Shown: positions 35,540 to 44,628, numbered from the stretch's first letter. The stretch is 64,000 nt of DNA from Deltaproteobacteria bacterium (GCA_016177705.1 JACOUT010000003.1:558001-622000), one strand, 5' to 3'. Notes: generated by a model not told the origin, from the sequence alone. A program made the numbers and translations.

Positions 35540-36598
35540 ATGCAACGGTCCAGCACCCCCCACGCCCCCGGTCTGCGACGCGCGCTGTTGGCGCGCTACG
35601 CCGCCCCCGACCTCGACACGCGGTTGGTGCGCCTGCGCCGCGACCTCGGTGCCAACGTGGTCGCCCGCATGTTCGAGCGCGCCTCGGCGCTCGGCCGGCG
35701 CTTCGCCAAGGACGCCGACCCGGCGCGCCACGGCGTCGAGGTGCTGAGCGACATTGCCTACCTGCGAAGCGGCCTGACCGCGCACGACCTCGACGTCTAC
35801 CGCCCCCTCGAGCGCGATCGACCGCTGCCCTTGGTGCTGTACGTGCACGGCGGCGCCTTTCGCTCGCTGTCGAAGGACACGCACTGGATCATGGGGCTCG
35901 CGTTCGCGCGCCGCGGGTTCGTCGTCGCCAACGTCAACTACCGGCTGGCGCCCGAGCACCGCTTCCCCGCCGGGCTCGAGGACGTGGCCGAGGCGTTTCG
36001 CTTCGCCGTCGACCACGCCGCCGAGTGGGGCGCCGACCCCTCCCAGGTGATCTTCGCCGGCGAGAGCGCGGGCGCGAACCTGGTGACCGCGCTCGCGCTC
36101 GCCATCGGCTACGACCACGACGAGCCGTGCGCGCGCGTGGCGCGCAGCGTCGGCTTGACGCCCAAGGCGGTGCTCGCCGCCTGCGGCGCCTTCCAGGTGT
36201 CAGACGGCGAGCGCTTCCAGCGAAAGCACGGGCTCGGCTGGTTCTTCGACGACCGCTACCGCGAGCTGGCGGAGAACTACCTGCCGCTCAAGGGCGGCGT
36301 GCCGACGTCGCACGACCTCGCCGATCCCTTGTGCCTGGTCGAGCGCGAGGCGCCGGTGCGTCCGCTGCCGCCCTTCTTCTTGCCGGTGGGCGAGCTCGAT
36401 CACCTGAAGGACGACCACGCGCGCATGGAGACGGCGCTCAAGCGCTGGGGCGTCGACGTCGAGGCGCCGGTCTATCCAAAGGGCCTGCACGCCTTCCACG
36501 CCTTCGTGCCCTGGGAAACGGCCAAGCGCTGCTGGCGCGATCACTTCGAGTTTTTGCGCCGCCGCGGCGTCCCGGTGTGGCAAACGCCCGACTACTGA
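35540..36598 (+). CDS. HSL-family esterase/lipase (alpha/beta hydrolase)
   Basis: 352 residues from ATG at 35540. The hormone-sensitive-lipase signature is present: YVHGGAFRSL (oxyanion hole, 102-110), NVNYRLAPEHRFPAGLED, and the elbow FAGESAGANLVTALAL with nucleophile Ser176. The acid lies in VGELDHLKDDHAR and the His in KGLHAFHAF. No signal peptide, so it should hydrolyse small acyl esters in the cytoplasm. The gene is divergent from the kinase-STAND-TPR gene with at most about 33 bp between them, so the two promoters must overlap the coding starts. It converges on the class V PLP gene with a 10-bp gap. Confidence 0.88.
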   Translation: MQRSSTPHAPGLRRALLARYAAPDLDTRLVRLRRDLGANVVARMFERASALGRRFAKDADPARHGVEVLSDIAYLRSGLTAHDLDVYRPLERDRPLPLVLYVHGGAFRSLSKDTHWIMGLAFARRGFVVANVNYRLAPEHRFPAGLEDVAEAFRFAVDHAAEWGADPSQVIFAGESAGANLVTALALAIGYDHDEPCARVARSVGLTPKAVLAACGAFQVSDGERFQRKHGLGWFFDDRYRELAENYLPLKGGVPTSHDLADPLCLVEREAPVRPLPPFFLPVGELDHLKDDHARMETALKRWGVDVEAPVYPKGLHAFHAFVPWETAKRCWRDHFEFLRRRGVPVWQTPDY

Positions 36599-36608
36599 CC
36601 GCGCACGC

Positions 36609-38153
36609 TCAGCCCGGCACCTCGAGCCGGAGCGGCCGATCACCCACATCGAGGCGGTCGTCCTTATGCCGCCACATCGCCGTGTGTTGATCCATCGTGT
36701 AGTCCTTGGCCCACTCCGGGTAGCGCTCGGCCAGCTCGGGCAAGGCGTCGAGCAGCACGCCGAAGTCCTCCTCGGTGGTGGCCGGCGAAAACGAGATGCG
36801 CAGCCAACCGGGCTTGGACGCCTCGTCGCCACGGTCGAGCGAGCAGCGGATCTCGAAGCTGCGCGCGGCGCCGATGCCGAGCAGCTCGTGGCCGTAGGTG
36901 CCGGCGCACATGCAGCCGCCGCGCGTCTGGATGCCCCAGCGATCCGACAGCATGCGCGCCGCCAGGTTGTGGTGCAGCCGCCCCTCGTCGACGATGAGCG
37001 AGACGATGGCGAGCCGCTCGGCGTCGAGGTCGCCCAGGATGTGCAGCTTCGGGTGCTTGCTCCAGCGCGCGATGGCGCGGCGCACGAAGCTCTCCTCGAC
37101 GCGCCGGATGCGCTCGGTGCCGAGCTTCTCTTTCAGCTCGATGGCGAGCCCGGCGCGGATCACACCAACCACGTTGGGGGTGCCGCCCTCCTCGCGGTGC
37201 GACAGCTCCTCGGTGTAGCGCCAGTCCCACGGCGAGGTGTAGATGACCGTGCCGCCGCCCGGCTCCACCGGTACGCGGCTCCTGAACAGCGCCTGGTTCG
37301 CCACCAGCAGGCCCGGCGCCTGCGGGCCGCCCAGGAACTTGTGCATCGAGATGAAGACGGCGTCTTTGCGTAGCGCCGGGTCGTCGTTCGGGTGCAGGTC
37401 GATGTCGACGTAGGGCGCCGCCGCCGCGTAGTCGAAGCAGGCGAAGCCGCCGTGGCGGTGCATGGCCGCCGCCAGCGCGTCGACGTCGTTCTTGATGCCG
37501 GTGACGTTGGATGCGGCGCAGAAGGAGCCGATCTTGAGCGGGCGCTTGGCGTAGCGCGCGTCCGACAACAGCGCCTCGAGCTCGACGGCGCTGACGCGGC
37601 CGTGCTGGTCGAAGCCCACCATGACGACGTCGGCGACGCTCTCGCGCCAGGGCAGGTCGTTGCTGTGGTGCTCCATCTTCGAGATGAACACGACCGCACG
37701 CTCGTCGTCCTTGATCTGTCGGCGCACCTGCACGATGCGCTCGATGGGCTCGGGCACCAACAGGCCGATGGCGCGCACCAGCTTGTTGATGGCGCCGGTG
37801 GCGCCGCTGCCGCACAGCACCACCACGTCGTCCTTGGCGGCATGCACGTGGCGCGCGATGGTGGCGTGCGCGTCGTCGTACAGCCGCGTCATGTAGCCGC
37901 CCACCGCGCTCGCGTCGGTGTGCGTGTTCGCCATCCACGGCAACACGCGCGTCAGCACGAGCTGCTCGATGGGGGCGAAGGGCAGCCCCGACGCCGTGTA
38001 GTCGAAGTAGCGCTTGGGCAGGGTGCCGAAGGGCGTGCGAATGGTGGCGTCCCGCCCGACCACTTGCTGGCGCACCCAGTGCAGCACCGCGTCGAAGCGA
38101 GGGTCCTCGGCCGGCGGCGTCGACGTCGAGACGTGCTCGTTGGTGGTGCCCAT
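36609..38153 (-). CDS. Class V PLP-dependent aminotransferase/cysteine-desulfurase-like enzyme
   Basis: 514 residues. Fold-type I class V features: VVLCGSGATGAINKL (cofactor phosphate region), KMEHHSNDLPW with the PLP-stacking His162, FDYAAAAPYVDIDL with the PLP Asp, and MHKFLGGPQAPG with Schiff-base Lys272. RGGCMCAGTYGHELL near residue 405 carries two cysteines where cysteine desulfurases have their active Cys loop, so sulfur-transfer chemistry is possible. It is about 100 residues longer than IscS/SufS. There are no Fe-S assembly genes nearby. Could instead be a kynureninase- or isopenicillin-epimerase-like enzyme. Substrate not assigned. Confidence 0.83.
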   Translation of the reverse strand: MGTTNEHVSTSTPPAEDPRFDAVLHWVRQQVVGRDATIRTPFGTLPKRYFDYTASGLPFAPIEQLVLTRVLPWMANTHTDASAVGGYMTRLYDDAHATIARHVHAAKDDVVVLCGSGATGAINKLVRAIGLLVPEPIERIVQVRRQIKDDERAVVFISKMEHHSNDLPWRESVADVVMVGFDQHGRVSAVELEALLSDARYAKRPLKIGSFCAASNVTGIKNDVDALAAAMHRHGGFACFDYAAAAPYVDIDLHPNDDPALRKDAVFISMHKFLGGPQAPGLLVANQALFRSRVPVEPGGGTVIYTSPWDWRYTEELSHREEGGTPNVVGVIRAGLAIELKEKLGTERIRRVEESFVRRAIARWSKHPKLHILGDLDAERLAIVSLIVDEGRLHHNLAARMLSDRWGIQTRGGCMCAGTYGHELLGIGAARSFEIRCSLDRGDEASKPGWLRISFSPATTEEDFGVLLDALPELAERYPEWAKDYTMDQHTAMWRHKDDRLDVGDRPLRLEVPG

Positions 38154-38232
38154 GCGGGCACCCTACGCGACCGCCCGGGCGGAACAAGATGGGTGCCGAC
38201 GCGAGCCGGGCCCTGGGGTAGGCTGCCGCGCC

Positions 38233-39831
38233 ATGACGGACTGGAAGAAGCTCATCTCTTTGCTCGGCGACGACGACCAGGAGCACCGCATGGCAGCGGC
38301 CGTGGTGGTCGGGGCGCTCGGCATCAAGGACGCCGCCGCCCAGCAGGCGTTGCTCAAGTTGAGCGAGCGCACGCCCGACGAGCAGCGCGTGGCGCTCGAC
38401 GCGCTCGCGCGCATGGCGCCGAAGAAGGGCGTGGCGCGGGCCTTGGCGCTGTTGGCGCACGGCGCGCCGTCGGTGCGCGAGGCCTCCTTCCGCCTGCTGG
38501 TCGCCGCCGGCCCCGACGTGGTCGACGAGATCCGCGCGCGGCGCGCCGCGGCCAACGAGGCCGAGAAGCGCGAGCTCGATCGTGTGCTCGGCGAGCTCGG
38601 CGGCGCCGACGCCTTCAAGGCTCTGCTCGACGGCCTGGCCGCCGCCGACGAGACCACCGCGCGCGCCGCCGCGCTCGCGGTGCGCGAGCGCGTGCTCGGT
38701 GCCGACAAGCGCACGCGCAAGAGCTTCGCTTCGACGACCATGAAGGTGCTCGGCAAGACGGACACACGCACGCAGCAGCACGACGCGGCGCTGCTCAAGA
38801 TCCTTGGCTGGTGCGAGGACGAGGCCGCGCTCTCGCTCTTGGTCGACGTCGCCAAGGACGACAAGCGCCCGAGCCTGGTGCGCCAGGAGGCGGTGATCGC
38901 GCTGCGCTTCGCCCTGCAGCAGGACGCCGCCAGCAAGAGCGCCGTCGATGCGCTGTTGGTCGCGGCCACCGGCTTCGACCCGGGCCTGGCGCGCGCCGCG
39001 CTCGGCACGCTGACGCTCGCCAAGATCGGCGACGCCAACCTGCCGAAGCTCAAGGTGCTGGCCACGCACCGCGATCACGAGCGCGCGTTGCTCGCCGTCG
39101 ACAAGCTACACGCGCACGGCGGCGCGGGCGCGGCCACCACGCTGGTCGACGTCGCGCTGCATGCCGATCGCGCGGTGGCCGAGCGCGCCGCCGCCGCGCT
39201 CGCCGACAACAAGGAGGCGACCGAGCCCGCGCTCGCCGCCATGTTGACCGCCAAGGACATCGATCGCGCGCGTTTGCTCGCCGAGCTGTTGGTGCCGCGC
39301 GCCAAGGAGCTGAAGAAGCCGGCGGTGAAGAAGGTGCAACAGGCCCTGGTCGAGCGCCTGGCCGACGACGGGCGCGGCTACGAGGCCTGCCTGTCGCTGG
39401 CGCGCGCCGCCGACCCCGAGGGCACGGCCGAGGCGCTGCGCGAGCTGGCGGCCAAGCTCAAGAAGCAGAAGAAGGACGAGCGCGCCCAGCACGCGCTCAT
39501 CCTGTTGTCGCACACCGACGGCGCCACCGCCGACGATCGCCTGCGCCTGGCGTTGGTGGCGCTCAAGAAGAGCCGCCTCGACCCGAGCCCGCCGGCGCGC
39601 GCGCGCGACGAGGCCATCAAGCTGTTCAACGACATCTCGGGTGACGTCGATGTGGCGCGCGAGCTCAAGCGCGACAAGAGCGTCACCGAGGACCAGCTCT
39701 TCTACCTCGGCTTCCACTTCACGGAGGAAGGCGATCCGCTCGGCGAGGAGCTGTTGCAGGAGGTGATCGCGCGCAGCCCGAGGAGCAAGCTCGGCAAGGC
39801 CGCCAAGAACAAGCTCAAGCTCGAGGCGTGA
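38233..39831 (+). CDS. HEAT-repeat protein
   Basis: 532 residues from ATG at 38233; the longer upstream frame is a shadow. It is almost entirely alpha-helical, made of repeats about 35-40 residues long with alternating Ala/Leu patterns (LLGDDDQEHRMAAAVVVGALG, RTPDEQRVALDALARMAP, VREASFRLLVAAG). The C-terminal part (KSVTEDQLFYLGFHFTEEGDPLGEELL) has a slightly different, TPR-like look. No signal peptide or catalytic motif. Such alpha-solenoids act as protein scaffolds; partner unknown. It is divergent from the PLP gene by 79 bp. Confidence 0.75.
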   Translation: MTDWKKLISLLGDDDQEHRMAAAVVVGALGIKDAAAQQALLKLSERTPDEQRVALDALARMAPKKGVARALALLAHGAPSVREASFRLLVAAGPDVVDEIRARRAAANEAEKRELDRVLGELGGADAFKALLDGLAAADETTARAAALAVRERVLGADKRTRKSFASTTMKVLGKTDTRTQQHDAALLKILGWCEDEAALSLLVDVAKDDKRPSLVRQEAVIALRFALQQDAASKSAVDALLVAATGFDPGLARAALGTLTLAKIGDANLPKLKVLATHRDHERALLAVDKLHAHGGAGAATTLVDVALHADRAVAERAAAALADNKEATEPALAAMLTAKDIDRARLLAELLVPRAKELKKPAVKKVQQALVERLADDGRGYEACLSLARAADPEGTAEALRELAAKLKKQKKDERAQHALILLSHTDGATADDRLRLALVALKKSRLDPSPPARARDEAIKLFNDISGDVDVARELKRDKSVTEDQLFYLGFHFTEEGDPLGEELLQEVIARSPRSKLGKAAKNKLKLEA

Positions 39832-39846
39832 GGCCCAGCGAGCGGC

Positions 39847-40452
39847 TCAGTACACCACGCTCGACCACGTCGGCCGCACGCCGAGCACGGTGACGGCGGT
39901 GGCGTCGCTGACCAGCCACGCGCCCTCCGACAGCTCGCGCTCGAGCTGGCCCGGGCCCCAGCCGGCGTAGCCGACGAAGACCTTGCCGAAGGTGTCGCCG
40001 TGGATCACCGCCTCGATGATCGACGGGTCGGCCGCGGCGTAGATGCCGGGCTCGACCTCGACGCCGCGCGCAGCATCGTCATGCAGCACCACCACACGGT
40101 CTCTGCCGACCGGGCCGCCCTCGAAGATCGGCGCCTCGCTGCCGCCGAGGTCGCGCGGGCGGTTCAGCACCACGCCGAGCGCGCCCGACTCGTCGTGCGC
40201 CACCAGGTAGATGGCGGTGCCGCCGAAGTAGGGGTCGTCGAGCGCGGGCGCGGCGAACAGCACGTCGCCGGCGAGCGACACGCCGTCGCCCTCGGCCTCG
40301 CCGTCCTCGCCCTCGTCGTCCGCGATGAGCGTCTCGGCGACCAGCTCGTCGGGCGACGGCGGCGCCACCTGCAAGCGGGCCAGCGTGCCGCTGACCATCA
40401 AGACGGCGGCGCCGCACAAGATCACGGTGAGGGGGATGGACGCGTGCTGCAT
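39847..40452 (-). CDS. YqgE/AlgH-family (UPF0301) protein with N-terminal membrane anchor
   Basis: 201 residues from ATG at 40452 (a GTG 24 bp earlier is less likely). The domain from about residue 55 carries the family hallmarks: GDVLFAAPALDDPYFGGTAIYL, GVVLNRPRDLGG, FEGGPVGRD, and FVGYAGWGPGQLERELSEGAW. Unusually, it is preceded by a hydrophobic helix (IPLTVILCGAAVLMVSG) and an acidic linker (ADDEGEDGEAEGDG), whereas YqgE/AlgH is normally a soluble protein of about 185 residues. The molecular role of the family is unsettled; AlgH has been linked to alginate regulation. Periplasmic or anchored location inferred. Confidence 0.82.
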   Translation of the reverse strand: MQHASIPLTVILCGAAVLMVSGTLARLQVAPPSPDELVAETLIADDEGEDGEAEGDGVSLAGDVLFAAPALDDPYFGGTAIYLVAHDESGALGVVLNRPRDLGGSEAPIFEGGPVGRDRVVVLHDDAARGVEVEPGIYAAADPSIIEAVIHGDTFGKVFVGYAGWGPGQLERELSEGAWLVSDATAVTVLGVRPTWSSVVY

Positions 40453-40526
40453 GCGTCCATGGTAGCGAACGGCCACCGCACCTCGCCACGGTGCCGGTGT
40501 GGGATACGCCGACGGACCAGTGCGGA

Positions 40527-41471
40527 TCAGCCCTCGTCGTCGAGGATGGCGAGCCCGCCGCGCACGGTCACGGTGCCGGTCATGCGGCGGGGCGCACCGG
40601 CGAGGCGGTCGTCGACGGGGGCCGGGCGCGGGCGCGCCAGCCAGGAGGCGCGCACCTCGGCGTCGAGCAAGTGGGTGGGCCGCACGTTGGCGACGGCGTG
40701 GTGCATGACGCTACGCACGTTCGGCATGGTCTGCTCGAGCGTGCTCAATAGCGCCGCCATCTGCTCGCGCTTGAGGCCGTCCTGCGAGCCGCACAGGTTG
40801 CAGGGCAGGATCGGGTAGGCGCGCTCGGCTGCGAAGGCGCGTAGCTCGGCCTCGGCGACGTCGATGAGCGGGCGGATGACCTCGAGCCTGCCGTCGTCGG
40901 TGGTGTAGCGCGCGGGCATCGCCTGCAGCTTGCCCGCGTAGCACAGGTTCAGCAGCAGGGTCTCGAGGCCGTCGTCGCGGTGGTGCCCGAGCGCCAGCTT
41001 GTTGCAGCCGAGCCGCTCGGCCGCGGAGTAGAGGATGCCGCGGCGCAGGCGCGCGCACAGGAAGCAGTAGGCCTGCCCCTCACGCGTCTTGTCGACGACG
41101 ATGGAGTACGTGTCCTCGCGCACCACCTCGAAGGGTATGCCTTGCTGCTCGAGCCAAGCGACGAGCGGTCGGCCGTCGTAACCCGGCTGCGCCTGGTCGA
41201 CGTGCAGCGCCACCACCTCGAAGGGGAACGGCGCGCGCTGCTTGGCCTGCCACAGCAGGTCGAGCAGCGCGTAGCTGTCTTTGCCGCCCGAGATCGCGAC
41301 CAGCAAACGATCGCCCTGCTCGATCAGGCGCCAGCGGTCGACGGTGCGCAGCATGGTGCGCGCCAGCTTCTGGTGCAGGCGCGAGCGGTGCTTGCCGCCA
41401 TGGGTGAGCGCGCTCCACGGCACGGCTCCGTTCGTCGTCGTCGTCACGGGCGCGGTTGTCGCGTGGGGCAC
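40527..41471 (-). CDS. ttcA: tRNA 2-thiocytidine(32) synthetase
   Basis: 314 residues with GTG at 41471; the real start may be some codons later because the first 25 residues are low-complexity. The PP-loop SGGKDSYALLDLL binds ATP. The cluster-binding CxxC is CFLCARLRRG, and a third Cys lies in PCNLCGSQDGLK, as in TtcA. LALGHHRDDGLETLLLNL and AKQRAPFPFEVVALHVD are also diagnostic. With a [4Fe-4S] cluster, TtcA thiolates cytidine-32 in certain tRNAs in the cytoplasm. Single gene, no partner adjacent. Confidence 0.9.
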   Translation of the reverse strand: MPHATTAPVTTTTNGAVPWSALTHGGKHRSRLHQKLARTMLRTVDRWRLIEQGDRLLVAISGGKDSYALLDLLWQAKQRAPFPFEVVALHVDQAQPGYDGRPLVAWLEQQGIPFEVVREDTYSIVVDKTREGQAYCFLCARLRRGILYSAAERLGCNKLALGHHRDDGLETLLLNLCYAGKLQAMPARYTTDDGRLEVIRPLIDVAEAELRAFAAERAYPILPCNLCGSQDGLKREQMAALLSTLEQTMPNVRSVMHHAVANVRPTHLLDAEVRASWLARPRPAPVDDRLAGAPRRMTGTVTVRGGLAILDDEG

Positions 41472-41559
41472 CGGCGCTGTCTACTCCCGTCCGGGCGGTC
41501 CCTCCCTAGCGGGCGAGACGGTTTCGGGCGCCCGGCGCTGCCCTGCGTTAGCCTGTGGC

Positions 41560-42225
41560 GTGCGCCGCCTCCCACCTACGCCTCGCTGGCTCGCGTGTTC
41601 GCTCGTCGCTGCCGCGTCGCTGCCCGCGTGCATGCTGTTGCCCCCCGGCAACCCGGTCGACTTCTGCGTCGAGCAGGCGCGCCTGTTCTGCGACCTGCAA
41701 TACCGCTGCTGCACGGCAGCCGAGCGCAAGGCCGACCCGCTCGGCCTGTTCGCCGGGCCGGCGACGGCGCGCCACGCACACTCGACCGCCGGCGAGTGCG
41801 TCGAGGTGCTCGCCGAGGTGTGCCGCTCCGCGGCCGATCAGTTGAACGAGTCGCTGGTCGCCGAGCGCATCCAGTACGACGTCGACGAGGCGGTCGACTG
41901 CCTCGACGACCTGCGGAAGGCCGTCGATCAGTGCGACGCCACCGACTACTTCGACGCCGCCGGCACCTGGCTGTCATCGTTGCTCGACAACGGCCAGCCC
42001 GGCGTGCTCGGCGACTCTTGCGACAACGCCATCGAGGCGGCCGTCGAGACCGGCGACGAGTGCTTCGCGTCGTGGGAGTGCGAGAAGGGCAGCTGCCTGG
42101 TGCAGAACACCGGCGGCGACCTCTCGGCCGAGGGCGAATGCACCGGCGACGGCACGCCGCAGAATCCGCTCGACGGCACCGTGGAGATCGAGATCTGCGA
42201 CGGGCTCGAGGACAACCAACCATGA
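41560..42225 (+). CDS. Cys-rich lipoprotein, small paralogue
   Basis: 221 residues from GTG at 41560. A signal peptide ends in the lipobox SLPAC. The sequence FCVEQARLFCDLQYRCCTAAER (longest identical core YRCCTA) and the spaced cysteines that follow reappear in the next gene as ETAKIMCQLQYRCCTAVER, so the two are paralogues made by tandem duplication. Here the C-terminus ends soon after CFASWECEKGSC. Both end with (E)ICDGL. No catalytic motif; likely outer-membrane surface. Its stop overlaps the next ATG by 4 bp (ATGA). Confidence 0.75.
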   Translation: MRRLPPTPRWLACSLVAAASLPACMLLPPGNPVDFCVEQARLFCDLQYRCCTAAERKADPLGLFAGPATARHAHSTAGECVEVLAEVCRSAADQLNESLVAERIQYDVDEAVDCLDDLRKAVDQCDATDYFDAAGTWLSSLLDNGQPGVLGDSCDNAIEAAVETGDECFASWECEKGSCLVQNTGGDLSAEGECTGDGTPQNPLDGTVEIEICDGLEDNQP

Positions 42226-44432
42226 GGGACGCCATGATCACCACCTCGGCACCGTCACGCCCGGGCAGCGCGCGAGCGCACGTGCGCGTCCGGCGCTGGT
42301 TGCTGGTCGCCGGCACGCTCATGGGCGCGGCGTTGGCCGGCCCCTCGGGCTGTCTGCTCAACTGTGTCGGCAGCGACGCGCAGAGCTACTGCATCGAGAC
42401 CGCCAAGATCATGTGCCAGCTCCAGTACCGCTGCTGCACGGCCGTCGAGCGTGCGCTCGTGTTCGGTTCGTTCAACCAGCAGATCGGCCCCTATCACGAC
42501 GAGGGCGGCTGCATCGACGCCTTCACGGAGCAGTGCCAGGCGAGCCAACAGGCGACCGACGAGTCCATCGCGCTCGGCCGCACCAGCTACGACGGTGCCA
42601 AGGCGGCCGAGTGCCTGAGCACGCGGCACCAGCAGGTCGACGAGTGCGACGCCTCCGCGCTCTACGATCCCTCCGACCGCAGCTGCGACGACATCCTCAC
42701 CGGCGCGGTCGCCGACGGCGACGCCTGCACCACCGACAGTGAGTGCGCCGAGGCCGGCTCGCAGTGCGAACAGGATCCGATGGTCGCCGACGACGGCACC
42801 GTCACCGTCAGCCTCGAGGGCACCTGCAAAGGGCAGGGCGACGAGGGCGAGCCCTGCTTGCCGGGCGGTCTGTGCAACGGCGAGCTGCGCTGTCTGACCG
42901 ACCCGACCACCTACGAACAGCGCTGCGCGCAGCCGGGCGGCGCCGGCGCCACCTGCGACGTCGACGACGACTGCCAGGGCGGCTTGTTCTGCGTCTACGA
43001 CGACACTACCTACGAGATGGCGTGCACCGCGCCCGGCGTGGTCGGCGATCCGTGCCAGGACACGCAAGACTGCGCTGTCGGCCTCGCGTGCCTGCTCGAC
43101 GACACCTCGCAGTATCGCTGCACCGTACCCGGCGCCGCCGGCGTGTCGTGCAGCAGCGCCGATGACTGCCAGCCTGGCCTGTTGTGCTGGCAAGACCCCG
43201 ACGACTACCGCTACCTGTGCAGCGCGCCCAAGACCGACGGCGAGCAGTGCGGCTCCTCTGCGGCCGTGTGCCTGCCCGGGCTCGAGTGCCGCTACGACGA
43301 CCTGACCGGTGACTACTTCTGCGTCGATGGCAGCGCTGGCGATCCGTGCCCGTCGAGCAGCGACCGCTGCCAACCCGGCCTCGTGTGCCGCGTCAACAAC
43401 GTGGCGGGCCGCGACGAGTGCCAGGCGCCGCTCACGTTGAACGCGCCCTGCGACCCCTACGAGGGCGAGTGCGACCCGGCGCTGCGCTGCTTCGAGAACG
43501 CCTCCTCGCAGTACGTCTGTCAGGCGCCGCTCGCCACCAGCGCCACCTGCGTGCTCGACACCGTCGATCCCTGCGACGGCAACAGCGCGTGCGAGTACGA
43601 CTCGGTCGCCGGCGGCTATCGCTGCCTGGCGCGCCAGACCTCGGGGCAGGCATGCAGCGGCGACGCCGAGTGCGCCGCCGGCCTGTACTGCGACACCGCC
43701 GGTGGCGACACCTGCATCGGCGTCAAGGCCGAGACGCAGGTGTGCGCGCGCGCCGCCGAGTGTGGCGCCGGCCTCGAGTGCCGCGCCAACGACGCCGGCA
43801 ACCAGAACATCTGCCGCAGCCTGTCGGGCGCGGGCGAGGCCTGTCAGAACATCGGCGACTGCGATGCGGGCTTCGACTGCCGTCTCGACGAGGCCGGCCT
43901 GCGCACCGTCTGCCGGGGCGCGTCGCCCGCCAACGAGCGCTGTGAGTCGACGGCGGACTGCGCCACTGGCCTCGACTGCCGCTACGACGATGCGCAGACC
44001 GAGCAGATCTGCCGGCCCGTCTCGGCGGACGGCGAGGGCTGCGAGAGCCAGCTCGACTGCGCGGCCGGCCTCGAGTGCCGCACCGATCCGACGACGTATC
44101 GCGACACCTGCCAGGGCCCGGCCGGCGCCGGCGAGCCCTGCAGCGTCGACGACGAGTGCGCCGACGGGCTGCTCTGTCGCTACGACAGCGTCGACGGCAG
44201 GAACGAGTGCCGCACGCTGGCCGCGCTCGGTGACACCTGTACGAGCGACGGCGAGTGCTCCGCCGGGCTGCGCTGCCGCGACCTGTCGGAGGACGGCACC
44301 ACGGTCTGCACCGACCTGCTCGACCCGGGCTCGCCGTGCACCGACGACGGTCAGTGCCTGTCGGGCTACTGCGACGAGTACTGCGGCACCGAGCCGGACG
44401 CCGTCGACTACGAGATCTGCGACGGCCTGTAA
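42222..44432 (+). CDS. Large lipoprotein with tandem disulfide (Dickkopf-like) modules
   Basis: 736 residues from ATG at 42222 (ATG at 42234 also possible). A hydrophobic N-terminus ends in GPSGC, a probable lipobox with Pro at -3. Residues 45-170 repeat the domain of the preceding gene (QLQYRCCTA). From about residue 170 on there are roughly 15 modules of 30-35 residues with the pattern C-x5-D-C-x2-G-L-x-C-x10-C, for example CDVDDDCQGGLFC and CESTADCATGLDC. They should fold as small disulfide-knotted units, forming a rigid rod on the cell surface, perhaps for adhesion. Ends EICDGL like its paralogue. Followed by the tRNA-His terminator on the opposite strand. Confidence 0.78.
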   Translation: MRDAMITTSAPSRPGSARAHVRVRRWLLVAGTLMGAALAGPSGCLLNCVGSDAQSYCIETAKIMCQLQYRCCTAVERALVFGSFNQQIGPYHDEGGCIDAFTEQCQASQQATDESIALGRTSYDGAKAAECLSTRHQQVDECDASALYDPSDRSCDDILTGAVADGDACTTDSECAEAGSQCEQDPMVADDGTVTVSLEGTCKGQGDEGEPCLPGGLCNGELRCLTDPTTYEQRCAQPGGAGATCDVDDDCQGGLFCVYDDTTYEMACTAPGVVGDPCQDTQDCAVGLACLLDDTSQYRCTVPGAAGVSCSSADDCQPGLLCWQDPDDYRYLCSAPKTDGEQCGSSAAVCLPGLECRYDDLTGDYFCVDGSAGDPCPSSSDRCQPGLVCRVNNVAGRDECQAPLTLNAPCDPYEGECDPALRCFENASSQYVCQAPLATSATCVLDTVDPCDGNSACEYDSVAGGYRCLARQTSGQACSGDAECAAGLYCDTAGGDTCIGVKAETQVCARAAECGAGLECRANDAGNQNICRSLSGAGEACQNIGDCDAGFDCRLDEAGLRTVCRGASPANERCESTADCATGLDCRYDDAQTEQICRPVSADGEGCESQLDCAAGLECRTDPTTYRDTCQGPAGAGEPCSVDDECADGLLCRYDSVDGRNECRTLAALGDTCTSDGECSAGLRCRDLSEDGTTVCTDLLDPGSPCTDDGQCLSGYCDEYCGTEPDAVDYEICDGL

Positions 44433-44455
44433 CGCGGACGCCCCTGGTGGCACCG

Positions 44456-44488
44456 GAAAAACACGCGGCGACCTTCAGGTCGCCGCGT
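44456..44488 (-). terminator. Intrinsic terminator of tRNA-His
   Basis: Perfect 11-bp stem (44463-44473 with 44478-44488) and TTCA/TGAA loop, followed on the minus strand by GTTTTTCC. It begins 12 bases past the encoded CCA end of the tRNA. The hairpin may also slow transcription from the lipoprotein gene on the plus strand. Confidence 0.85.
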
Positions 44489-44499
44489 CAGGGACACCG

Positions 44500-44576
44500 T
44501 GGGGCGATTGACGGGGCTCGAACCCGCGACACCCGGAATCACAATCCAGTGCTCTACCAACTGAGCTACAACCGCC
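44500..44576 (-). tRNA. tRNA-His (anticodon GTG)
   Basis: The minus-strand sequence folds into a complete cloverleaf. The acceptor stem has the extra G(-1):C73 pair specific to tRNA-His, giving 8 bp (GGCGGTTG with CAATCGCC, one G-U). The anticodon arm is CTGGA-TTGTGAT-TCCGG with anticodon GTG; the T arm contains GGTTCGAGCC, and the D arm AGCTCAGTTGGTAGAGC. The CCA end is encoded (44502-44500). The only tRNA seen in the window. Confidence 0.97.
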
Positions 44577-44599
44577 GTGTCGTCGAGATGTCGCTCGCC

Positions 44600-44628
44600 A
44601 CTATCGGGTGCCGCCTTTGGCCCGTCAA
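44600..44628 (-). promoter_or_regulatory. Sigma-70 promoter of tRNA-His
   Basis: On the minus strand TTGACG (44628-44623) and GATAGT (44605-44600) are separated by 17 bp. The predicted start near 44593 gives a 17-nt 5' leader before the mature tRNA end at 44576. Confidence 0.7.

Noticed and set aside
36664..39078. Long minus-strand frame spanning the PLP and HEAT-repeat genes
   Set aside because: Shadow frame with Arg/His-rich composition; the true genes in this interval have clear family motifs.
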